From JBDHZK01 sp039811865 (GTDB lineage: Bacteria; Actinomycetota; Actinomycetes; Propionibacteriales; Propionibacteriaceae): a stretch of DNA of 21,527 nt. Positions within the stretch are counted from its first letter, which is position 1. Every line of letters begins with the position of its first letter. Where the stretch lies: contig JBDHZK010000032.1 of NCBI GenBank assembly GCA_039811865.1, positions 1 through 21,527 on the forward strand. Direction: 5' to 3'. Both the position numbers and the translations under genes were made by a program. Shown here piece after piece: positions 6,431 to 13,878 of this stretch. The notes beneath the pieces are model-generated. The model was not told the origin of the DNA. It did not search any database and worked only from the letters and a program-made list of their open reading frames with translations.

Positions 6431-8176
6431 CTACTTCTTCTTGAAGTCGGCCTCGCGGTACTCCACGTCCAGGCCGCCGGCGGCCTTGTCGTCGGCGGAC
6501 GACCCGGCCCAGCCGGCGACAGAGCGCGCCTCCTCCCGCTCGCGGAGGGCCACGCGGCGAATCTTCCCCGAGATCGTCTTCGGCACATCGGTGAACTCCA
6601 GACGGCGAATGCGCTTGTAGGGCGCCAGCCGCGACTTTGCGAACGCGAGGATCTCCCCCGCCAGCGCCATCGTCGGCTCAACGCCGCCGGCCAGGACGAC
6701 GTACGCCTTCGGTACCGCGGTCCGCACCGGATCGGGCGCGGGGACGACCGCGGCCTCGGCCACCGCCGGATGCTCGATCAGCGCGCTCTCCAGCTCGAAC
6801 GGCGAGATCCGGTAGTCGGAAGCCTTGAACACGTCGTCCGAGCGGCCGACGTAGGTGAAGACGCCAGCGGCGTCTCGGCTGGCGATGTCGCGGGTGTGAT
6901 ACCACCCGTCGACGATCACCTCGGCGGTGCGCTCGGGCTCGTCGATGTAGCCCTCCATGATCCCCGGCGGGGTGTCGGCGACCCAAAGGCAGATCTCACC
7001 CTCATCGGCGACCTCGCCGGTGGCAACGTCGAACAGCTCGATCTTGTACCCCGGCATCGCCCGCCCCATCGCACCGGGGACGACCGGCTGGCCAAGCGTG
7101 TTGGCAATGGTGAGCGTCGTCTCGGTCTGCCCGTAGCCGTCCCGGACGACGACGCCCCAGGCGTCCTCGATTCGCCGCATCACCTCGGGGTTCAGCGGTT
7201 CGCCGGCCGAGATCAGCGACCTTGGCGGGTCGGCGAGGCGGTTGAGGTCGGCCTGGATCAGCATCCGCCACACCGTCGGCGGCGCGCAGAAGCTCGTCAC
7301 GCGAGCGATCTGCATGTGATCCAGCAGCGCGACCGGGTCGAAACGCGGCTGCTCGTAGACGAACACGCAGGCCTCGGCCAGCCACGGCGCGAAGAAGTTC
7401 GACCACGCATGCTTGCCCCACCCGGGCGATGCGATGTTCGCGTGCACGTCGCCTGGCTGCAGGCCCATCCAATACATCGTCGTGAGGTGCCCGAACGAGT
7501 AGGAGTAGTGCGAATGCTCGACCAGCTTCGCCTGCGCGGTCGTCCCGGACGTGAAGTAGAGCAACAGCGGATCGTGGGACGGGGTCGGACCGTCCGGCTC
7601 GAAGCCCTCGGCGGCGGACGCCGAGTCGGCGTAGGGGTGGGCGTCGCGGCCGAGTCCTCCGGGGACGTCCCCCACGACGATCAGCCGGTAGTCGCCGGGA
7701 ACCTCGGCGAACCGCGGCGCCCGCTCGGCGTCCGTCACGACCCAGGAGACGCGCCCGCGCTCGACCCGGTCGGTCAGGTCCGCCGGCGGCATCAGCAGCG
7801 AGGTGGGAATGATCGGCGCCCCGAGCTTCATGGCGGCCAACTGCACCTCCCACAGCTCCACCTGGTTGCCCAGCATGAGTAGGACGCGGTCGCCGCGGCG
7901 GACGCCGATCTGGCGCAGCCAGTTCGCCACGCGCCCGGAGTCGGCGGCGAGCTGCGCGAAGGTCCGGCGTACGTGCGTCTCGTCGTGGTGGATCAGCCAC
8001 AGCGCATCCTGGGCACCGCGGACCGGATCGGACGCGACGAAGTCGAACCAGTCGAGCGCGAAGTTGAACTCCTCCAGCCGGGGCCAAACGAAGCTGGCGG
8101 TCGCGGCTTCCAGGTCGTCATACCGCTCCATCAGGCGATTCCGCGCGGCCTCGAACTCCAGGCTCTTCGTCGACAT
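6431..8176 (-). CDS. Acyl-CoA synthetase, AMP-binding (medium-chain/aryl type)
   Basis: This 581-residue adenylating enzyme would convert a carboxylic acid, ATP and CoA to acyl-CoA, AMP and pyrophosphate. Motifs are the phosphate loop YFTSGTTAQAK (207-217), the aromatic-Gly motif A5 as DGYGQTETT (346-354), ribose-binding Asp430 in YHTRD, the hinge-region RSDDVFKASDYRISP (445-459), and catalytic Lys538 in SGKIRR. The GYGQTE form and the ASDYRISPFE segment are typical of the ACSM/benzoate-CoA ligase branch rather than long-chain synthetases. Pro is replaced by Ala before the P-loop Lys. The ATG has AGGAGGG 4 nt upstream. The C-terminus ends in DFKKK. Substrate is unknown; the hydrolase next door suggests branched-chain or short/medium acyl groups, but the genes converge and need not share a pathway. 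Confidence 0.9.
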   Translation of the reverse strand: MSTKSLEFEAARNRLMERYDDLEAATASFVWPRLEEFNFALDWFDFVASDPVRGAQDALWLIHHDETHVRRTFAQLAADSGRVANWLRQIGVRRGDRVLLMLGNQVELWEVQLAAMKLGAPIIPTSLLMPPADLTDRVERGRVSWVVTDAERAPRFAEVPGDYRLIVVGDVPGGLGRDAHPYADSASAAEGFEPDGPTPSHDPLLLYFTSGTTAQAKLVEHSHYSYSFGHLTTMYWMGLQPGDVHANIASPGWGKHAWSNFFAPWLAEACVFVYEQPRFDPVALLDHMQIARVTSFCAPPTVWRMLIQADLNRLADPPRSLISAGEPLNPEVMRRIEDAWGVVVRDGYGQTETTLTIANTLGQPVVPGAMGRAMPGYKIELFDVATGEVADEGEICLWVADTPPGIMEGYIDEPERTAEVIVDGWYHTRDIASRDAAGVFTYVGRSDDVFKASDYRISPFELESALIEHPAVAEAAVVPAPDPVRTAVPKAYVVLAGGVEPTMALAGEILAFAKSRLAPYKRIRRLEFTDVPKTISGKIRRVALREREEARSVAGWAGSSADDKAAGGLDVEYREADFKKK

Positions 8177-8201
8177 GACCCTCCTGTGGGTACGGAACCG
8201 A

Positions 8202-8207
8202 AAGTTA
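8202..8207 (-). promoter_or_regulatory. Possible -10 of the acyl-CoA synthetase gene
   Basis: On the minus strand TAACTT fits TANNNT and lies about 25 nt before the ATG at 8176. It would give a short leader carrying AGGAGGG. No -35 is recognisable at the expected distance. Confidence 0.3.
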
Positions 8208-8270
8208 CGGTTGCGTAGGTCACGCTAGCCGGGATCGGTGGAATACTCCCGTCACTCGAAAGGAATTGAG

Positions 8271-8294
8271 ATGTCCAAAGCGTCACCGGCATGA
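8271..8294 (+). CDS. Seven-codon upstream ORF (MSKASPA) coupled to the antiporter gene
   Basis: ATG at 8271 is preceded by GAAAGGAA (8258-8265), the only good ribosome site in this leader. The frame reads M-S-K-A-S-P-A and stops at 8292-8294, overlapping the antiporter ATG as ATGA. The antiporter start itself has no Shine-Dalgarno, and its frame is closed by a stop at 8267-8269, so its translation probably relies on ribosomes finishing this short ORF. The peptide itself is not recognised. The alternative is that the antiporter uses the same ribosome site at an unusually long spacing. Confidence 0.5.
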   Translation: MSKASPA

Positions 8295-9490
8295 GCTTCG
8301 CCACGCTGGCCTTGATCTGTCTGGTGGCCATCATCGGGCCGGTGTTGACGCTGCCGGCTTGGCTGCGGCTGCCGCTGGTCGTGGGCGAGTTGCTGGTCGG
8401 GCTGGCCCTGGGTGCGTCCGGGGCGGGGATCCTGAACGCCGGCGACGCCACGTTCTCGTTTCTCGCCGAGGTCGGCTTCGCGCTGGTGATGTTCGTTGCG
8501 GGGACGCACGTGCCGATGCGGGACGCCTCCCTGCGCCAGGGGTCGGGCGTCGGCGCGCTTCGGGCGCTCGCCGTCGGCGTGATCGCCGTACCGCTCGGCC
8601 TCGGGCTGGCCGCCGCCTTCGGCAACGACCATGGCTTCTTGTACGCGGTGCTGATCGCGTCGTCCTCGGCTGGGCTGATCCTGCCCGCGCTCGCAGGCAT
8701 CCCGCTGACGGCGCCGGCAATCGTGGCCGCCGTGCCCCAGATCGCCATCGCCGACGCGGTCTGCATAGTCGCGCTGCCGCTCGCCATCGACCCCGCCCAT
8801 GTTGGCCGCGCCGCGCTGGGCGCGGTGGCGGTGCTGGCCGCAGGTGTTCTGGTCTTCTTCTTCCTCAACTGGGCCGAGCGCAGCGGAGCCAGGCGCCGAG
8901 TCCATAACGTCTCGGAACGCAACCGCCTGACTCTCGAACTGCGGACGTCCCTGGCCCTGCTGTTCGCGTTGGCGGCCTTGGCGGTCTACCTGCACGTGTC
9001 GATCATGCTGGCCGGCTTCTGCATGGGCTTGGCCGTCGCCGCCGTCGGCGAGCCGCGGCGGCTCGCCAAGCAGGTGTTCGCGCTCACCGAGGGCTTTTTC
9101 GCCCCGATCTTCTTCGTCTGGCTAGGCGCTTCGCTGAACCTGCACGATCTGGCGGCGTACCCGGCCGCGCTGGGGCTCGGCCTGGCCCTGGGCATCGCCG
9201 CCGTCGGAGCGCACACCGTCGTGGCCCTGACGCGCCAGCCCTGGCCGATCGCGGCGATCACCTCGGCTCAGTTGGGCGTCCCCGTGGCCGCGGCCACCGT
9301 GGGCACGCGTCTCGGGGTGCTGGTGCCCGGCGAGGCGGCGGCCTTGCTGCTGGGCGCTTTGGTGACGATCGCGGTTACCGCGCTCGTGGCGGGCCGGGTG
9401 GTGCGGATCGCCAAGGAAGGCGCACCGCCGCGCGAAGCCGCGTCGGGCGAAGGGGCCGACGGGGCTAGGCCTCGTCCTCGATCCGGCTGA
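8291..9490 (+). CDS. Cation:proton antiporter, CPA2/Kef-type membrane domain
   Basis: This 399-residue protein has about 11-12 hydrophobic segments and reads as a Na+/H+ exchanger domain. Features are LRLPLVVGELLVGLALGASG near the N-terminus (the conserved P-x-V-x-G-E-L-L-x-G-x-x-x-G pattern of this family), an EVGFALVMFVAGTHV segment, and QIAIADAV with Asp155, likely the cation/proton-binding acid. There is no C-terminal KTN/RCK regulatory domain, only a polar tail ending PRPRSG. Ion specificity (K+ or Na+) cannot be read. The only possible start is the ATG at 8291. The last 26 nt overlap the convergent mannosyltransferase gene. Confidence 0.85.
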   Translation: MSFATLALICLVAIIGPVLTLPAWLRLPLVVGELLVGLALGASGAGILNAGDATFSFLAEVGFALVMFVAGTHVPMRDASLRQGSGVGALRALAVGVIAVPLGLGLAAAFGNDHGFLYAVLIASSSAGLILPALAGIPLTAPAIVAAVPQIAIADAVCIVALPLAIDPAHVGRAALGAVAVLAAGVLVFFFLNWAERSGARRRVHNVSERNRLTLELRTSLALLFALAALAVYLHVSIMLAGFCMGLAVAAVGEPRRLAKQVFALTEGFFAPIFFVWLGASLNLHDLAAYPAALGLGLALGIAAVGAHTVVALTRQPWPIAAITSAQLGVPVAAATVGTRLGVLVPGEAAALLLGALVTIAVTALVAGRVVRIAKEGAPPREAASGEGADGARPRPRSG

Positions 9491-11030
9491 CGCCTTCGCT
9501 GCCGAAGTGACCGCGCCGGTGCCGAAAGTGCTGTACGGCCAGCGCCGCGAACATGCCGAGCCCGGCCAGGCCGAGCGCCCAGGCGTCGTTGCGCACGGCC
9601 AGGTTGCCAGCGCCGTAGGCGAGCAGGACGATCGTGACGACGACCGCCGTCCGGATCATGCGGGGCGTCGGGCGGGTCAGCGGGATCAGCAAGCCGCCCC
9701 ACATCAGGTACCAGCTGTGCAGCGCCGGGCCGCAGATCGCGGCGATCAGGTAGGCCCAGCTCAGGAACGTGACGGGTTTGCGCCGGGCCACCGTGAGCGC
9801 CAACCAGGTGATCGAGATGCCGGTCACGGCCAGGCCGAGGACGCGGGCGACGTCCAGGGCGGCGTGCCCGTTGGTGTTCGCGCCCGCGAGGGCGAGCAGG
9901 GCATCCAATCCCATTCCGACTAGGGTGAACGGCGCCAGCGACAACACGCTGCCCGGCACGCCGACGGCATTCATCCAGCCGAAGTACAGGCCGGTGGCCA
10001 CCGAGATCGCGGCGAACGTGCCGATCGCGACGGCGAAGCTCGCACCGACGATCCCGGCCGCGCCCAGGACGTCACGGGCGTGCCACGTACGCCAGGGCCG
10101 GGCAAGCAGCGCGATCGGATAGGCGGCCAGGAAGGCCGGTTGTTTGATCGCGGCGGCGACGCCGATGATGATCGCCGGCCAGATCAGGACGGCCCACCAG
10201 CGCCGCCAGCCGGTGGCCAGCGTCGGCCGCTTGGCCAGCCACAGGGCCAGCACGACCAGGCCCATCATCAGCGCGTCGTTGTGCGCACCGCCCACGAAGT
10301 CGATCACCAACAGCGGGTTCAGCGTCGCGAACCAGGCCGTGACTTGGGCGTTCACCCCGAGTTGGTGGGCGATCCGCGGCAGCAGCAGCACGATCATGGC
10401 GACGCCGACGACAGCCGGGATGCGCATCGACAGCGCCGAGTAGTAGGGGTTCAGGCCGACCATTTCGATCAGCCCCCGAGACAACTGCATGCTGAGCGGA
10501 CCATACGGCGCCGGGGTGTAGCGCCACACCCACGAAACCTGGTCGGCGAACGCCCCCGGCAGGACGCCCGGCCCGACCTGGTAGGGGTTCAGCCCGTTGT
10601 GCACCAGCCATCCCTGGGCGGCGTAGGAGTAGGCGTCGTGGCTGAAGATGGGCGGCGCGAAGAGCAGCGGCGCGCTCCAGACGACCAGGATCACCCAGTG
10701 CCGGCCGACCTCGTAGGCCCACGGGCGCAGCTTGAACCAGGCGTCCATCAGCAAGGCGACGCCCGCGATGACGCAGATCGTCCCGGCGTACCGGGCCGGG
10801 TCCGAGTCGAGCCCCATCGCTCGCATCGGGACCCACCAGGGGCTGTTCTGCGGCAGGTAGGCCGGCGTCAACGAGCCCAGGTGCAGCAGGACCGTCCCGT
10901 AGAAGCCCTCCCGGACCGGCTTGTGGCTCCAGGCCATCGCCACGTCGGCGACGGCACGCCCCCACAGCGTCCCCGCCAGGTGCGATCCGGCGCGGACGAA
11001 CGTCGCCACGCCCCCGGATCGTCTTCGCAT
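9465..11030 (-). CDS. MptB-like polyprenol-phosphate-mannose alpha-1,6-mannosyltransferase, copy 1
   Basis: This 521-residue integral membrane GT-C glycosyltransferase has many hydrophobic segments from about residue 82 onward. Recognisable motifs are SHDAYSYAAQG (130-140) with the likely catalytic Asp132, NGLNPYQVGP, LNPLLVIDFVGGAHNDALMM, AAAIKQPAFLAAYP, ISVATGLYFGWMNA and LHSWYLMWGG. In Corynebacteriales MptB starts the alpha-1,6-mannan core of lipomannan and lipoarabinomannan; in other actinobacteria the acceptor is less clear. The ATG at 11030 has no clear ribosome site; a GTG eight codons in is possible. It lies 25 nt behind a paralog, so the two probably form one operon. Confidence 0.85.
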   Translation of the reverse strand: MRRRSGGVATFVRAGSHLAGTLWGRAVADVAMAWSHKPVREGFYGTVLLHLGSLTPAYLPQNSPWWVPMRAMGLDSDPARYAGTICVIAGVALLMDAWFKLRPWAYEVGRHWVILVVWSAPLLFAPPIFSHDAYSYAAQGWLVHNGLNPYQVGPGVLPGAFADQVSWVWRYTPAPYGPLSMQLSRGLIEMVGLNPYYSALSMRIPAVVGVAMIVLLLPRIAHQLGVNAQVTAWFATLNPLLVIDFVGGAHNDALMMGLVVLALWLAKRPTLATGWRRWWAVLIWPAIIIGVAAAIKQPAFLAAYPIALLARPWRTWHARDVLGAAGIVGASFAVAIGTFAAISVATGLYFGWMNAVGVPGSVLSLAPFTLVGMGLDALLALAGANTNGHAALDVARVLGLAVTGISITWLALTVARRKPVTFLSWAYLIAAICGPALHSWYLMWGGLLIPLTRPTPRMIRTAVVVTIVLLAYGAGNLAVRNDAWALGLAGLGMFAALAVQHFRHRRGHFGSEGVSRIEDEA

Positions 11031-11055
11031 GGCGCGAGCCTAGTGTCCGGGATCG

Positions 11056-12444
11056 TCATGCCGGGGCGGACGCCCACCCGACGGTTTGGATGGAGTTCCA
11101 GACGACGAAACCGATCACCAAGGCGACCACCCAGCCGAACTGGCGCCGGGTCAACGCCACCAGCGAGAGCACAGCCACCGGCCAGGCGACGTACCAGGGA
11201 TGCAGCGCCTGGCCGAGTCCGGCCACGGCCAGTGCCCCCCAACCCAGCAAGGCCAGCGGACGATCCGCGAACCGCCAGGCGAGCAGGGCGAGGGCCACCA
11301 GGATCGACAGCGTGGACGCCAGCTCGACCGCGTGGACGTAGGGGCCGGCGTCCTGGCCGTTGAGCTTGAGCAACTGCTCCCCCACCCAGGAGACAAGGAA
11401 GAAAGGGGCCGCCGTTCCGGTGCGGCCCATCTGCGACAGCCACTTCGTCCAGCCGAAGCCGAGACCCGTGGCCACCGAGATGGCGACAAAGGTCGTCCCG
11501 GCGACGGCGGCGGCGAGCGCACTGCGCCAGCCCAGCAGCCACAGCCGCCTGGCCAGGGACGCCCGCAGCAGGTCCCCGGCGATCGGCAGCCCCGCCACCG
11601 CGACGACAGCCAACCCGGCCTGCTGCTTCAGGGCCATCGCCACGCCGACCGCCACCGGCGCGATCACCAGCGACCACACCCATCGGCGCGCCGAGCCGTC
11701 GCGCCGCTCGCCAAGCTCGAGGAGCGACCCTCCGCGCACGGCCAGCCACACGCCCAGCAGCGCGACGCCGACCATGGGGGCGTCGTTGTGGGCGCCGCCG
11801 ACGAAGTGCAGCACGACGAGCGGGTTGAGTAGGCCCAGCCACAGCGCGCGCCGCCCGTCGGCGCCGACTGCGCGCGCCAGCCGGGGCAGCACCCACGCCA
11901 GCAGCGCGACCCCCAACAGCGCGGGCAGCCGCTGGGCGACGATCGACCAGTACGGATGCGCGCCACAGATTGCGACGGCGGCGGCACTGGCCCACAGCGC
12001 GAGCGGCGGGTACGCGACGCCGTTGCCGGCCCAAAGCGGGTCGACCGACGCCGCGAACGGTCCGCCGGAGGTGGCCAGGCCGACGTCGTAGGGGTTCAGT
12101 CCGTGACCGACGCTCCAGCCCAGATCGGCATACAAGACGGCGTCGGCGCTCAGCACGGGCGGGACGAGCAGCAGCGGCAGCGACCAAAGCGCCAAGACCC
12201 GGGCCGCCGGGACGTCCCGGCCGCGCAGCCCCCACCAGCCCCAGCTCAGCAGCGCCACGCCGACCACCATGAGGACGCGGCCGGCCAGTTCGGGGACCCA
12301 GTCACCGATGGCATGAATGGTTGGGTCGGCCCAGCCACCCGGCCGGTACGACCAGTGGTTGCCGCAGGCCGTGAGCCCTGCCAATAGTGATCCGACAAGG
12401 CCAATCACCACACCCGGCTGCCCCAGGACGGTCGGTCGACGCAT
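11056..12444 (-). CDS. MptB-like polyprenol-phosphate-mannose mannosyltransferase, copy 2
   Basis: This 462-residue membrane protein is a diverged paralog of the downstream gene. Matching motifs are DAVLYADLGW (101-110, Asp101), HGLNPYDVGL, LNPLVVLHFVGGAHND, ALKQQAGLAV, ISVATGLGFGWTKW and LHPWYVAWP. The family pattern DxxSY is changed here to DAVLY (Ser to Leu), which may reflect a different donor or acceptor. A GAGAGGGG ribosome site (minus strand) lies a few bases before the ATG. It is first in the two-gene unit and divergent from the nuoB-like gene, with only 46 nt between starts. Confidence 0.83.
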   Translation of the reverse strand: MRRPTVLGQPGVVIGLVGSLLAGLTACGNHWSYRPGGWADPTIHAIGDWVPELAGRVLMVVGVALLSWGWWGLRGRDVPAARVLALWSLPLLLVPPVLSADAVLYADLGWSVGHGLNPYDVGLATSGGPFAASVDPLWAGNGVAYPPLALWASAAAVAICGAHPYWSIVAQRLPALLGVALLAWVLPRLARAVGADGRRALWLGLLNPLVVLHFVGGAHNDAPMVGVALLGVWLAVRGGSLLELGERRDGSARRWVWSLVIAPVAVGVAMALKQQAGLAVVAVAGLPIAGDLLRASLARRLWLLGWRSALAAAVAGTTFVAISVATGLGFGWTKWLSQMGRTGTAAPFFLVSWVGEQLLKLNGQDAGPYVHAVELASTLSILVALALLAWRFADRPLALLGWGALAVAGLGQALHPWYVAWPVAVLSLVALTRRQFGWVVALVIGFVVWNSIQTVGWASAPA

Positions 12445-12490
12445 TGGGCCCCTCTCGCCGGGTTCAGGCTAGACCGGAGGCGGCGGCAAC

Positions 12491-12892
12491 GTGTGGCAGG
12501 CTGGCCGGATGCGCTACTGGGACTGGTTCGCCGACGGTCGCCTCGCCGTCACCGACATCGGTCTGGCTTGCTGCGTGGTCGAGTTCGAGGCGGCCACGCT
12601 GGGGCGCCGCGCACTGTCCGAGCCGCCACCGGAGGCCCGCCTGGTCATCGTCATCTCCGGCACGGTGACCGACGCGGCCGCGCCACTGGTCCGCGCCATC
12701 GTGGACGCCCAGCCGCGGCGTCCCACGATCATCGCCTTCGGCGCCTGCGCCTGCGCCGGCGGTCCCTATTGGGACTCCCCGGTGGTCACCAAGGGCGCCG
12801 ACACGATTCTGCCGGTCGATCTGTACCTGCCCGGCTGTCCACCCCCACCGGGCACGCTCACCGACGCGCTCGCCGAGCTGGTAGCCGCATGA
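12491..12892 (+). CDS. nuoB: NuoB-like (N2 cluster) subunit, short form
   Basis: This 133-residue protein resembles the complex I 20-kDa subunit. The four N2-cluster ligands are in place: Cys27-Cys28 in GLACCVVEF, Cys86 in FGACACAGG and Cys116 in LPGCPPPPG. Other family marks are VISGTVTDAAAP (54-65) and GGPYWDSPVVTKGADTILPV. The GGPYWDS-VTKG form resembles the second (orphan) nuo clusters of actinobacteria more than E. coli NuoB. It is shorter than the usual 160-200 residues, mainly by loss of the N-terminus. GTG at 12491 has GGAGG 10 nt upstream; ATG at 12509 (127 residues) is the alternative. The stop overlaps the nuoC start (ATGA). NuoD, which normally sits next to NuoB, is not encoded in the window. 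Confidence 0.85.
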   Translation: MWQAGRMRYWDWFADGRLAVTDIGLACCVVEFEAATLGRRALSEPPPEARLVIVISGTVTDAAAPLVRAIVDAQPRRPTIIAFGACACAGGPYWDSPVVTKGADTILPVDLYLPGCPPPPGTLTDALAELVAA

Positions 12893-13452
12893 ACGAGGAG
12901 TTGCGCGAGGTAGCCGGCCACGACTGGACCACGGCCGTCGAGTCCGCCCTCGCCGAGGGTTACCGCTGGTTCGACTTCCTCGACTGCGTCGACGAGATCG
13001 GCCGGGCCGATGAGTTCCGGCTGGTCCTGCGGCTGGTCGACCGGGAGCAAGCCGGCCTGCCCGGGATCACCGTCCAGACGAGCGTTTCGCGAGCGGCGCC
13101 GGAGTTGCCCACGCTGCGGCACCTGATCGCCGGGGCGTCTTGGCATGAGCGCGAGATCGCGGAGATGTTCGGCGTCACGTTCGTCGGCGGCGACCCGGCC
13201 AACCTGTTGCTGCGGCCCGGCTTCGGCGGCCACCCGCTGCGCAAGGACGACGTGCTGGGGGCGCGCGCCGTCCGGCCGTGGCCGGGCGCCAAGGAGCCGG
13301 GCGGCGAGGCCGCCGCGGGACGTCGCCGCATGGTGCCCCCCGGCGTCCCGGAGCCGAGCGTCTGGGGCGAGCGTGACCCGGACGTCCCGCCGGCGAGTTC
13401 GGAGGAGATCGCCGCCAGCACCGCCGGCGGCCGGGTCCGGAGGCGGCGATGA
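12889..13452 (+). CDS. nuoC: NuoC-like 30-kDa subunit
   Basis: This 187-residue soluble protein carries the NuoC signature ASWHEREIAEMFGVTF (83-98) and GHPLRKD (114-120), after the N-terminal YRWFDFLDCVDEIGRADEF region. A Pro/Arg-rich tail (121-187) contains PWPGAKEPG and RRRMVPPGVPEPSVWG and ends in four Arg. In complex I, NuoC packs against NuoB, NuoD and NuoI and helps hold the peripheral arm; it carries no cofactor. Start and stop both overlap neighbours as ATGA, so the three genes are translationally coupled. Without NuoD, the normal docking surface would be incomplete. Confidence 0.88.
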   Translation: MNEELREVAGHDWTTAVESALAEGYRWFDFLDCVDEIGRADEFRLVLRLVDREQAGLPGITVQTSVSRAAPELPTLRHLIAGASWHEREIAEMFGVTFVGGDPANLLLRPGFGGHPLRKDDVLGARAVRPWPGAKEPGGEAAAGRRRMVPPGVPEPSVWGERDPDVPPASSEEIAASTAGGRVRRRR

Positions 13453-13778
13453 GCGCAACGGGTGGCCAGCGTGGAACCGACCCGAAGCACGGCTCGATCC
13501 GGCTGATCGAGCCCAACTGCACCTCCTGCATGATCTGCGCGCGGGAGTGCCCGGCCTGGTGCATCCACATCGACAGCCACACCGAGGTCGAGCCGGCGCC
13601 GACGCCTCACGGACGCCCGCGCACTGTTGCGGTGCTCGATTCGTTCGCCATCGACTGGACGCTTTGCATCTACTGCGGGATCTGCATCGAGGAGTGTCCG
13701 TTCGACGCGCTGGAGTGGGCCGGACGCCATCCCGCTGCGGCCGGCACCGCGAGGGGCCTGGTCGAGCGCCTGAAATGA
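13449..13778 (+). CDS. nuoI: NuoI-like 2x[4Fe-4S] ferredoxin
   Basis: This 109-residue protein has two complete CxxCxxCxxxCP motifs: Cys24/27/30/34 (CTSCMICARECP) and Cys73/76/79/83 (CIYCGICIEECP). They are separated by a 38-residue linker containing IHIDSHTEVE and GRPRTVAVLDSFAIDW. The linker and YCGICIEECPFDALEW closely match NuoI-type proteins. It should hold two low-potential clusters that pass electrons between a ferredoxin-type donor and NuoB. It lacks the long C-terminal extension of many NuoI proteins, so it could also serve as a free ferredoxin for KorAB. The start overlaps nuoC (ATGA). KorA follows after about 100 nt. Confidence 0.88.
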   Translation: MSATGGQRGTDPKHGSIRLIEPNCTSCMICARECPAWCIHIDSHTEVEPAPTPHGRPRTVAVLDSFAIDWTLCIYCGICIEECPFDALEWAGRHPAAAGTARGLVERLK

Positions 13779-13878
13779 GCGCCGCGCCTATTTCCGCGCG
13801 GTGAGCGTAAGCTAATTCAGGCCCGGCGCCAGCCAGACCGCGCCGCATCCAACTTTCCATCTCCACATGAGGGGTCGC
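13779..13878 (+). promoter_or_regulatory. Gap between nuoI and korA with hairpin and possible -10
   Basis: CCGCGC (13782-13787) pairs with GCGCGG (13796-13801) around an 8-nt loop, just after the nuoI stop. TAAGCT (13808-13813) fits the -10 pattern TANNNT. GAGGGG (13869-13874) lies 4 nt before the korA GTG. A separate korA promoter is possible, as is read-through from the nuo genes. No -35 is clear. Confidence 0.3.

Noticed and set aside
8271..8294. Frameshift in the antiporter N-terminus
   Set aside because: The antiporter N-terminus from 8291 looks complete, and the short ORF adds no hydrophobic sequence. A coupled leader is the simpler reading.
10080..11363. A 427-codon plus-strand frame across the mannosyltransferase genes
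   Set aside because: It is rich in Gln, Arg, Pro and His with no hydrophobic pattern or motif, and it spans two real minus-strand genes.
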